Source of the DNA: Marinobacter salarius
GTDB taxonomy: Bacteria; Pseudomonadota; Gammaproteobacteria; Pseudomonadales; Oleiphilaceae
NCBI GenBank assembly: GCA_000831005.1
Contig: CP007152.1
Location: 2,232,001 to 2,296,000 of the forward strand
Reading direction: 5' to 3'
DNA length: 64,000 bases
Positions within the stretch are counted from its first letter, which is position 1, and each line of letters opens with the position of its first letter. A program made the translations under genes and the position numbers. The notes beneath the pieces are model-generated. The model saw nothing but the letters and a program-made list of their open reading frames with translations. It ran no database searches and was not told the origin of the DNA. Positions 39,125-48,726 of the stretch are shown here, in pieces.

Positions 39125-40424
39125 ATGAACAAACGATTGTTGTTGTGCGCGATGATAGTTCCGGGAGCTTGGCCGTCTCTCCTATGGTGTCGGCCCAGGC
39201 AAAAGAGAGTGTGTCGCTGAAAGAATATCAGCAGGCCAAAGCCAGCCAGGCTGTTTCCCTGAACCAGGCCATGGTGATGGCTTTCGAGAATAGCCCGGTA
39301 TTGGCTTTGAGGCGGGCCGCGGTCTCGATACAGCAGGGACAGCTTGATCATGCCAGCCGCTGGGCGCCGAGCAATCCAGAGTTTGAGTTGGGGGCCCGTC
39401 AGGCCCCGGATCAGGCCGACGAGTCCCTGGAATATGGGGTGAGGGTTACTCAGGAGATCTGGATGGGTAATCGCGGCGACCTTGGGCAGTCGCGTGCCCG
39501 GAGTAATCTCACGTCCCGGCAACAGGAGCTTGAATACCTGAAGGTAGCCACCAAGCGCGGGTGCGGGCCGCCTATTTCCGGATACTGCTGGCTCAGAAAG
39601 AGTTGGAAACCGCAACCCGTGCCGTTGAACTTATGCAACGCACCAAAGACCTGGTTGAAATGTCCGTAAAACAGGGTAAACAAACCCGGATTGATCTCAA
39701 TACCGCAGTCATTGGGCTTGCCAGGGCCCGGAATCAGAAAGCCTCGGCGGAACAAAAGCTCGAGCAATCAAAAATTGACCTTACCGAAGTGCTCGGGGTG
39801 TCCCCCTCCGATGCCGTTGGGGTGACCGGCGAGCTTGATGTGACGCTCGAAGACCTGCCTCCGACCAGCCAGCTTGTCGAGATGGCACAGAGTCAGAGAG
39901 CGGACCTGAAAGCGGCGGCCGCCAGAATTGCAGCGGATGAATCTGGCCTTGAAGTTGCGAAAAGCCTGACGATTCCAAATCTGAAAGTCTTCGGATTTTA
40001 TGATCGTGAGGAAGGCTCCAACCTTTTCGGTGCAGGGGTGTCGATGCCTTTGACCGTTTTTCATGATTATTCCGGTGAGCAGAGACAAGCTGCTGCGCGG
40101 CTGAAAACCTCCGAGCTTGAGGCAGAGGCCTTGCGCCTGGCTACAGAGCGTCAGGTTGTGTCAGCTGTGGCCCGGTACGAATCCACCGCCGTTCGGCTGC
40201 GCCAGATGAACGAGTCGATCCTGGAGCGTTCAGAGGAAACATTACAGTTGATGCAGAAAGCACTTCGGGCGGGCAAGGTCGGTGCCTCGGATGTTCTGGC
40301 GGCACAGGACAATCTCCTGTCGGTAAGGCAGGAATACGTTCAGGCGCAGAATGATTATATCGATGCCGTCCGGGCGCTGGAGATAAGCACAGGAGGTGCT
40401 CTGTCGATGTCAGCCGGTTCCTGA
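39125..40424 (+). CDS. HME-RND efflux outer-membrane factor (CzcC/CusC-like), two frameshifts
   Basis: TolC-family outer-membrane channel of the first metal-efflux operon, about 433 residues. ATG at 39125 with one base restored near 39168 gives signal MNKRLLLCAMIVPGALAVSP. A second restored base near 39553 joins LKVATKARVRAAYFRILLAQ. The protein has OEP features: heptad-rich helices (ELETATRAVELMQRTKDLVEM), GNPEF-like WAPSNPEFELGARQAP and a conserved late segment GKVGASDVLAAQDNLLSVRQ. The adaptor gene follows after 63 bases. Confidence 0.9.
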
Positions 40425-40487
40425 GGGTATGAAACTCAAAATTGACCGTTCTCTTAGTACCGTTCTCTAAATATTGAGGGTGAATGA

Positions 40488-41670
40488 ATGATTCGCAATC
40501 TGAAGATACTGTTAATAGTTGTCGGCGCTCTGAGCTTGCAGCAGGCATACGCTGCCGGAGAAGCCGGGGGTGACCAGCACGAAAATGAAGAAGCCGAGCA
40601 TGCCGGAGAGGAAAACCAGTCCCGCCAGATCCATCTGACGCCGGAGCAGACAGAGTTACTGTCGATTCAGACTGTGGCGGCTGCCAAGGGGCGCGCTGGC
40701 GCAATTGTTACGGCACCTGCGAGATTCAGTATGTGCCGGACCGCGTGGCCGAGGTTGGTCCGCTGCTGGAGGGAAAACTGACAGGGTTGGCGGTTGATCT
40801 GGGGGATCGTGTCAATAAGGGGCAGTTACTGGCAACCCTGAACAGTGTGGAGCTGGCCCGGATTCGCTCCCGGTTAATCTCGCTGGAGGCCCGCAAAGAA
40901 GCGGCCGAGTCTGACTACAATCGTGAAAGGGAGTTGCAGGGACAGGGTATTTCCAGTGAAGAAGAGTTCCTGGATGCCAAGGCTGCCTTTCTTGAAACAA
41001 AAGCGGAGTACGATTCCGTGCGGGAACAACTGGCGGTTTACGGCAGCGAGTCGTCAGGTGACAGTGGGGGGCTGGCGCAATACGCGCTCCGCTCACCCAT
41101 TGAGGGGCGTGTCGAGCAGATGCATGTTCGTCTGGGGCAAACGCTGAGTCCGTCGGATACGCCTTTCATCGTGGCGGATGCCTCGGTGTTGTGGGCCATT
41201 CTTCAGGTGTCCGAATCCGATATTGACCAGATTTCAACGGGAGACGAGGTTCAGATTTCCTCCAGGGATTCAAGTTCTGACCGGTTTCACAGTGGGCAGG
41301 TATCCTGGGTGTCGAGCATGCTCGATGAAAAGACCCGCACCATCCGGTTCGCGTTGTGCTGGAGTCTCCCAGAGGCGACCTTCGCCCGAATACCTATGCC
41401 ACGGCCAGAATCATGACGGAATCGGAGGCCTCACTGCCGCTGGTTCCGGATGATGCGGTTCAAACCATTGGCGATGACTCCGTTGTGTTTGTTCCGGGCG
41501 ATGAGAAAGGGGCTTACAAGGCGGTTCCCGTCACGCTTGGCAAGGAGGCAAACGACTGGATCGAGATCAAGTCCGGCATTAGCGCAAACACGGAAGTGGT
41601 TTCAGTAGGCGCTTTTGATCTGATGTCGGCCATTACCGCCAGTGGCCGCAGCGCCGCTCACGGACACTAA
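40488..41670 (+). CDS. HME-RND efflux periplasmic adaptor (CzcB/CusB-like), two frameshifts
   Basis: Membrane-fusion protein linking pump and outer-membrane channel, about 394 residues. The signal ends QQAYA, followed by an acidic/His segment (GGDQHENEEAEHAGEE) that may bind metal. Frames join near 40726 (leading to IQYVPDRVAEVGPLLEGKL) and near 41350 (TIRVRVVLESPRGDLRPN), each by one restored base. It has a lipoyl-like domain, an alpha-hairpin (SRLISLEARKEAAESDYNRE) and a barrel domain (LRSPIEGRVEQMHVRLGQTL). Confidence 0.9.
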
Positions 41671-41684
41671 ACCCCGGGGGGAGC

Positions 41685-44600
41685 ATGATCAACGCAATTG
41701 TGAATTATGCGCTGAACAATCGTCTGATGACGCTTGTTTTTGCTATCGCCGTGATCGTTGCCGGCGTATTTTCATTTCAAAAACTGCCGGTGGATGCGTT
41801 TCCGGACGCGACGCCGACCATGGTTCAGGTGTTTACCACCAGTCCTGGTCTGTCGCCGGTTGATATCGAAACGCTGATTTCCTATCCCGTTGAGATCAGC
41901 ATGTATGGAATTCCCAAGCTGGAAAAAGTGCAGAGCACGTCGATTTTCGGGTTGTCGCGGGTGACCATCTATTTCGAAGATGGCACCGATATCTACTTCG
42001 CCAGGCGGCTGGTAAACGAACGGCTTTCCGAGGCCAAGCGCCAGATTCCCGAAGGGATGGGGCAGCCGGAACTCGGGCCCATAGCGAGCGGTCTTGGGCG
42101 CATCCTGATGTATTCCCTGGAAGCTGAGGATAAGGATCAATACAGCCTGCAGGAAATCCGCACGATCCAGGACTGGATTGTCAAGCCCCAGCTCAGAACC
42201 GTTCCGGGTGTAACCGGTGTGCTGTCCATCGGCGGCGAGGTAAAACAGTATCAGGTCAATATCGATGCGCAGAAGCTTCAGGCAAGGAACCTGACAGTGT
42301 CTGACGTTCGCGGCGCCCTCACCCAGAATAATCGGAACGTCGGCGCCTCTTTCATTACGCGAGGAGGTGAAGAGTATATAGTTCGCGGCTACGGTTGGGT
42401 TAATTCAGGTACCGAGGGCATCGAGGACATCCAGAACATCATTGTGTCCAAGAGTGAGGGAGAGTCTCCTATTTATGTCAGGGATGTGGCAGAGGTTAGC
42501 CTTGGACCGGCAATTCGCCGCGGCGCGGAGGTGTCCTCGGGCGAGGAGTCCGTGGGCGGCTACGTGATGAAGCTGATCGGAACCAACACCAGTCAGGTAC
42601 TCGAGGACGTCAACGCAAAAATCGATGATCTGAACAAGTCACTTCCCGAAGGGCTGAAAATAGAGGCTTATTACTCCCAGGCGGAGTTGGTGGGCAAGGC
42701 CATAGGCACTGTCGAGAAAGCATTACTTGAGGCTCGGTTCTGGTGCTGGTGTTCCTCTATCTGTTCCTCGGAAATATACGTTCCACACTGATCGTGGTGG
42801 CGACCTTGCCGTTGTCTGTGCTTTTCGCATTCATTGCGATGCGGATTTCGGGCCTGTCCGCCAATCTGATGAGTCTGGGGGGGCTGGCTATCGGCATCGG
42901 TATGATGGTGGACGGCGCCGTTGTGATGATAGAGAACATCTTCCGACATCTGGAAGAACGATCAGAGGAAAAGGTCAGTGTTCTGAGGCTTGTAGGTGAA
43001 TCTGCCCGGGAAGTGGCTCGTCCGATTGTGTTTGCCATTGGCATCATTATTATCGTTTTTCTGCCGCTGTTTACGCTGCAGGGCGTTGAGGGCAAGCTGT
43101 TTTCGCCCATGGCCTACACCATCAGTTTTGCGTTGATCGGTGCGCTGTTACTCGCGTTGACGTTGGTGCCGGTTCTGGCCTCGCTGTCATTCAAGATGGG
43201 TGGACAACACAAAGAGCCGAAGCTGGTTCTGTTCCTGAACCGGCTATACAAGCCGGTGGTGAATACTGTCGTCAAAGCCCCTAAAATTGTAATGGGCGTG
43301 GCCGTCATTGCCTTTGCCGGCAGTCTCCTGCTGTTTCCCTATCTCGGGAGCGAGTTCGTGCCCACGCTCAGGGAAGGCACGTTCCAGATTCGCTCGACAC
43401 TGCCTCCTGGAGCCAGTCTTGAATCCGCCATCAAGTATGGCAAACGGATTCAGTCCGTTGTCGATGAATTTCCAGAGGTCACCGGCACCTATGCCAGGAT
43501 CGGTCGTGCCGAGGTGGGCGGTGATCCTGAACCCGTGAACGTTGTCGCGACGCTCGTCAATCTGAAGCCTCTGGATCAGTGGCGAGAAGATGTGAGCTAT
43601 GAGGACCTTCAGAGCCGGATTGCGGAGTCTTTGGATGAGCGGGTTCCCGGGCTTGCCAACAATCTGTCACAACCGATTCAGCTCAGAACCGACGAACTCC
43701 TCTCAGGCGTTCAGGCGCAACTGGTTGCCAGCATTTTCGGCGACGACCTCGACGAGTTGGGCCGGATCGGCAAGGAAGTGGCGGCCCTGGCGAATGATGT
43801 GCCGGGGGCAACGGATGTGCGCGCTCAGCAGAGCGCAGGTAAAAAACAGATCGTTATTCGCCCCGACCGTGAAGTGCTGGCGCAGTTTGGCATCAGCATT
43901 GATAACCTGATGAGTACGGTCGAAACCGGGATTGGCGGTAAAGGCGCGGGGCTGGTCTTCGACGGTGTCCGGCGATTTGAGATCTTCGCCCGGCTGCAAG
44001 AGTCCTATCGCGGGTCCATCGATGAAATCAGAAAGCTTCCCCTCCGGGGTAATAGTGGCGAGCTCATCCCGCTTTCACGGGTGGCCGATGTTGAAATGTA
44101 CGCTGGCCCCAAGAAAATTTCGCGCTCCAATGCCAGTCGGCGACAGTACGTGCAGATGAACGTACGTGGTCGCGATATGGGCGGTGTTGTTCAGGATTTG
44201 CGCAAGCGGATCGAGGAGCAAGTGGACATGCCGCCGGGGTATTTCGTGGAGTTCGGCGGTCAGTTTGAGAACCAGGAAAGGGCCATGGCGCGGCTGGCGA
44301 TCGTTGTGCCCATTACCCTGGCGCTTATTTTCCTGCTTCTCTTTTCGGCATTCAGTAGTCTTCGCTATGCGGCGCTGATCTTCATGAATGTGCCTTTGCG
44401 GTTACTGGTGGCATTGTCGCGCTGTTTGTGACGGGGCTTTACCTCTCTGTGCCCGCTGCCGTGGGATTCATCGCGGTGTTCGGCGTAGCCGTACTGAACG
44501 GTGTGGTGATGGTGAGCTACATCAATCAGTTGCGGGACGAAGGCTACGAAGTCATTGAAGCAGTCAAGTTGGGTGCTCAACGCCGTTTGCGGCCGGTTCT

Positions 44601-44790
44601 GATGACCGCCTCTGTGGCTATTCTGGGGCTGATTCCCCTGCTGCTGGCCGATGGCATTGGCTCTAATGTCCAACGGCCACTGGCAACGGTTGTGGTTGGC
44701 GGTCTGATCACGTCAACGTTGCTGACGTTGGTAGTGTTGCCCAGCGTGTATCAGTGGTTTGCATCCGAACGTCGTGACGTTGAAGTCTGA
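41685..44790 (+). CDS. HME-RND metal efflux pump (CzcA/CusA family), two frameshifts
   Basis: Inner-membrane proton/metal antiporter of about 1035 residues. Frames join near 42732 (KALLEGSVLVLVFLY) and 44397 (MNVPFAVTGGIVALF), each by one restored base. RND hallmarks: N-terminal FSFQKLPVDAFPDATPTMVQV and helix-4 motif GLAIGIGMMVDGAVVMIEN with the acidic residues of the proton relay. The periplasmic domains lie on either side. The helix-4 motif lacks the DFG form of classic CzcA. Specificity (divalent Zn/Co/Cd or Cu/Ag) cannot be fixed from reading alone. Confidence 0.93.
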
Positions 44791-44807
44791 TAGGCAGGAG
44801 AAGGCTT

Positions 44808-45151
44808 ATGTATGAAATAAAGGCTTATGTCAGAGAGGTTATGGCAGAGCATGTGTTGATGCTCTGGCCAGAGTCAAGGGCGTGACAAGCATTGCTGTCG
44901 TGCCTCTCAGCGAATTTGGTCATCTGGTCGGCGATGAGTCGCCTCTGGAAAAAGTGAAGATGGTCAAGCTGGAAGTAGACGTAGCGACCGATGATGTCGC
45001 TGGTGAAGTTGTGGAGCTCATTGTCAGAACGGGCAGAACCCAGGAAGGGCACCCGGGTGACGGCAAGGTACTTGTATCCCGCCTGGTTCGGGCTGTTCGT
45101 ATCGAGGACGGCGAAACCGGTGAGAGTGCACTGGAGCCTGCTTCAAGCTAG
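44808..45151 (+). CDS. PII-like protein of the metal-efflux operon (PII-NG type), one frameshift
   Basis: Small ferredoxin-fold signalling-type protein, 114 residues after restoring one G near 44855 (AEHVVDALARVKGVTSIAVV). It resembles PII proteins in order (start strand MYEIKAYVREVMAEHV; late strand DGKVLVSRLVRAVRIEDGETG) but lacks the T-loop Tyr uridylylation motif of GlnB/GlnK. PII-like proteins encoded beside HME-RND pumps form the described PII-NG group. It begins 18 bases after the pump gene, so is co-transcribed. Ligand and partner unknown. Confidence 0.85.
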
Positions 45152-45201
45152 TGCTCTGGAAACTGGATGGCGGTTCTGCGGCTTTTGGTTGCGGGCCGCC
45201 A

Positions 45202-45933
45202 TCACAGTTCTATCTCCAGTTCCCAGCGATAGATCATATCGTCTGAGTCCGTAGTGAGGCCAAATGCAACGCCCGCCTGGAGTTCCAGAATACTGGAACC
45301 CATTCTGAACTCAGCCAGGATGGCAGGTCCCATCAAATGGTTGTTTTCGGCCCCGTAATACTCCAGCCCTGGCTGAAACGTGTCAGACTTCGTGTAGGCG
45401 AACTGTAATGAGCCAGTGGGCTCAAGCTGCTCGTCGTCTTCGCCAAATGAGCGGCTAACCAGAAGGTTCGTCAGGATGCTGTAATGCGCGTATAGCTGTC
45501 TCTCGTAAAGTGACCCAAGGGTCACTCCACCGGCTTTTTGGCCATGTTCTTTTGACAGTTCAATGAACAAGCCCGCAGCGCTCTCAGTGTCTTGAAAAAA
45601 GTTTCCAATCAGTTCGATTTCGTATTCCTCAAGTGAATACGCTCGCCCCGGTCTCTTGATTGCGTTGAAGTTAAGTTCGGCGCTCAGGCGTTCAGATAGC
45701 CCGTAACCCACCTCCCACTGATCGGCACGAAGGTTGTCAATTTCGCTCCCCTCACTGTCCAGAAACGCCCCAACCACTCCGATTTCGAGATCCCCCGCAG
45801 TTACCCGGGGGGAGTAAATTTCATCGACTGCGAGCTCTGATTTGACCGTGAGGGGCCATAACAGAACCAGGAAAGCCAGTTTGAGTTTGAATCCGTGGCG
45901 CGGTGCGCCTGCGTTATTCGTTGCTCGAGACAT
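45202..45933 (-). CDS. predicted outer-membrane beta-barrel protein, unknown function
   Basis: 243 residues with signal-like segment LKLAFLVLLWPLTVKSELA. It then has alternating amphipathic strands (DQWEVGYGLSERLSAELNF; QLYAHYSILTNLLVSRSFG; SLQFAYTKSDTFQPGLEYYG) that look like a 10-12 strand barrel. It lies convergent to the first metal-efflux operon and divergent from the second. No family recognised with certainty. The placement suggests, but does not prove, a link to metal handling. Intact. Confidence 0.7.
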   Translation of the reverse strand: MSRATNNAGAPRHGFKLKLAFLVLLWPLTVKSELAVDEIYSPRVTAGDLEIGVVGAFLDSEGSEIDNLRADQWEVGYGLSERLSAELNFNAIKRPGRAYSLEEYEIELIGNFFQDTESAAGLFIELSKEHGQKAGGVTLGSLYERQLYAHYSILTNLLVSRSFGEDDEQLEPTGSLQFAYTKSDTFQPGLEYYGAENNHLMGPAILAEFRMGSSILELQAGVAFGLTTDSDDMIYRWELEIEL

Positions 45934-46207
45934 AGATCACCTTGAAGAAGTGACGGAAAGTAAGGGGCATCGAATGACAGGCTATTGATCTGAGCGCTAC
46001 AGAAACATAAGTCTTTGGTACTCATTTTGTCCGTCAAAAGGACAGTCCGGGAATGCTGGTGGAGTTGGAGGGCGGTTTCTTTTGTGGATGACGCTTCGAA
46101 TTCAAGTTCATTTCAACCTTTTCACTTACTATCCTGGCGTGTTCCTACCTTGTCATGGACGCCTCGCGCCCATGAATTGTGGCTATTTACCCTTCGGGAG
46201 AAAGTCG
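45934..46207. other. divergent promoter gap before the second efflux operon
   Basis: About 270 bases between the beta-barrel gene and the second outer-membrane factor. AT-rich in the middle. I could not identify a convincing -35/-10 pair or metal-regulator operator. Confidence 0.4.
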
Positions 46208-47426
46208 ATGAAGGCAAGCAAGCACTCGCCCAGAGCGTTGCTGTGTTCAGTACTATTGTCCATTCCTCTGTTCGGTCAAGCGGAGACTGTGAATTGGACA
46301 AATTGGCTCACTGGCCAGATAAGCAAACATCCGGATGTTATGGCGGCGACAGAGCAGGCGGCAGCCGGAATCAGGATGCTGAGGCAAGCGAACAACCGCT
46401 GTATAACCCGGAGCTGTCTGTTGGAGCAGACAGAACGGGCAGTGAAAACAACTTTGAGGCAGGGCTGTCACAAACGATCGATTGGTCTGATCAACAGGGT
46501 GCGCTAAAGGACAAGGCAAAGCTGATCAGGCTTTCCGCTGAAGCTGATTTGAACGAAGCGGTTTTGGCACAAACGTCCGAGTCGCTGTTTGCGCTTGTCG
46601 AGTGGCGCGCGGCGACGCGTGCCGAAGAAATTGCGGAATCCCAGCAACACCGTCTGGATGCCTTGCTGGAGCAGGTTGAGCAACGCCAGCAGGCGGGCGA
46701 CCTGGGTCGTACCGATGCAGAGCTGCTTTTTTTAAGCCTTTCTCAGCAGCTCAGTGAACTCGCCCAGGCAAAGGCTGCGGTTGATCAGGCGCAAGCCCGG
46801 GTCAGAGAGCTTCTGCCGGATTGGCGGCCTCAGGATGGGGGGATCCCCGGGCACATTTGGCCGGCTCTTGCTTCCAGGGTCGATAACGACAATTTGCTGG
46901 CTCATCCGTCAATTGTTGCCGCCCGCGCGAGGTGGCAGGTGCTGCGGAGCGAAGCCGAGGTGGTCAGTCGCAGAGCGACGGCATCTCCCACGGTCGGGCT
47001 GAGCGGAGGGCGTGATGGCGGTGAGAACCTGGTTGGCCTGACGTTCTCGATCCCTCTGAATGTCCGTAATAACTACGGTGCCGAAATCCAGGCTGCCAAC
47101 CGACGATCATTAGAGGCCGAAGCTCGGTTTCAGGCACTTTATCGGAAGCAGCAGTATGGTCTGGCGGGCGCCGAGCTGCCTGGAAGCGATACGACACCCA
47201 ACTCAGCCGATGGACAGAACTCTCCCAGGGGCGTGTACAGCGAAGTGCTGATTTGCTTGAGAAGCAGTGGCAGGTCGGCGACCTCTCCACCTCTGAGTAT
47301 CTCCAGGCGCTGGGCCAGCGCGCGGAGAGCCTGAAAACCGGTATTGAACTGGAAAAGCAGGCGCAGCTGGGTCTGATTGAGCTCTTGAGTCAGTCTGGCG
47401 AACTGATCACCCCCTTCCAACAATAG
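46208..47426 (+). CDS. second HME-RND outer-membrane factor (CzcC-like), two frameshifts
   Basis: TolC-family channel, about 406 residues. ATG at 46208 begins a signal peptide ending LFGQA. One base restored near 46394 gives RQANKPLYNPELSVGAD, with the family NPEL motif. A second slip near 47160 leads to AAWKRYDTQLSRWTELSQG and on to LITPFQQ, with the stop at 47424-47426. GDLSTSEYLQALGQRAESL is the typical conserved end. The adaptor follows after 21 bases. Confidence 0.88.
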
Positions 47427-47447
47427 TCTGGAAACTGGATATTCATT

Positions 47448-48712
47448 ATGAAAAAAGCTCTGATTTCAGTATTCGCATTGACGTTGCTTACAGCCCCACT
47501 TTCTTTTGTACAGGCAGAGGAAGATGCTCATCAGGAAGCCGGTCATGATCATGCTGCCAGTGGCGACGATCATCAGGAAGTCACCGGTGAGGAGGGCGAG
47601 CATAAGGAAGATCATGGTGAAGAAGGTGAGCATGAGGAGGAAGGTGATCATGAAGAGGAAGGGGGGCACGGCCACGAAGACGAGAACGGTGGCCATGAAG
47701 AAGCGGCCACCGCAAGCATCAATGCCAAACAGAAAGATCTGGCCGGCATTGAAGTAGCAACCCTCGAAAGCAAGCGCGTTGACTATGAAATCTACGCTCC
47801 CGGTGAGCTGCTGACCAACGGCTATACCAGCTATCACGTGTCCCCCCGGGTTGCCTCAGTGGTGCTGCGGCGTCACGTGGAACTGGGTGAGCACGTAACC
47901 AAGGGCCAGCCGCTGGTAACCCTGTTCAGTGAGACGGTGGCACAGGCGCAGGCGGATTACAGGAAAGCTTTTCCTGAATGGAAGCGAATCAGCGGGCTGG
48001 GTCGTTCCGTGGTTGGCGATCAGCGGTTCAATACAGCGAAAGCAACATTGAAGCAGCAAGGGCGACTCTGCTTGCTTACGGGCTGAACGATGATGACATT
48101 GGTGCGTTGAAGGCCAGCGGGGTGGATAGTCTCGGTGAATACATGCTCAGGGCTCGCGTGGATGGTGCAGTACTGACCGATGAGTTTGAGCAAGGACAAA
48201 GAGTTGAGGCTGGCCAGCCGCTGGTGACTCTTGCTGATGAGAGTGAGCTTTGGGTAGAAGCCCATCTGTCGGCAAGCTCCGACATTGTTCTAGAGAAGGG
48301 CGCGGAAGCCGAAGTCAGGGCAGCTGGTCGTGTGGGCGTGGCAACGGTGTCCCAGGAAGCCCACACCATTGATCCTGTGACCCGCACGCGGATTGTCAGG
48401 CTTGAGCTGGACAATCCTGAAGATCGTTTTCATCCAGGAATGTTCGCAGATGTGTATTTTCGTTTTAAGACCAGCGAGCCGGTGCTTGCCGTGCCGGAGA
48501 CTGCATTGATGCGTGGCGCGGACGGCGACTGGACGGTCTATGTGGAAGAGGCCGAAGGCGAGTATGAACCCGTGGAAGTGGAACTGGGCCGCTCAATTGG
48601 CGGGCTCCGTGAGGTTTCCGGCCTGGCTGCGGGCCAACGAGTCGTTTTGCGGGGCGCATTTTTTGTGGCCTCTGAGATTGCCAAAGGCGGCTTTGATCCG
48701 CACAACCACTGA
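47448..48712 (+). CDS. second HME-RND adaptor with acidic/His-rich N-terminal region, one frameshift
   Basis: CzcB-like membrane-fusion protein, about 421 residues. The signal ends FVQA. Residues about 24-86 are almost wholly Glu, Asp, His and Gly (for example GHDHAASGDDHQEV and HEEEGDHEEEGGHGHEDE), a likely metal-binding region much longer than in the first operon's adaptor. One G restored near 48050 joins NTAKATLEAARATLLAYGL. Barrel and lipoyl modules are visible (YHVSPRVASVVLRRHVELGE; LRARVDGAVLTDEFEQGQRV). The pump follows after 14 bases. Confidence 0.9.
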
Positions 48713-48726
48713 TTCCGGGAGCCATT

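Noticed and set aside
45801..46037. 78-codon minus-strand frame
   Set aside because: Out of frame with the beta-barrel gene and without a family; covers its leader by chance.
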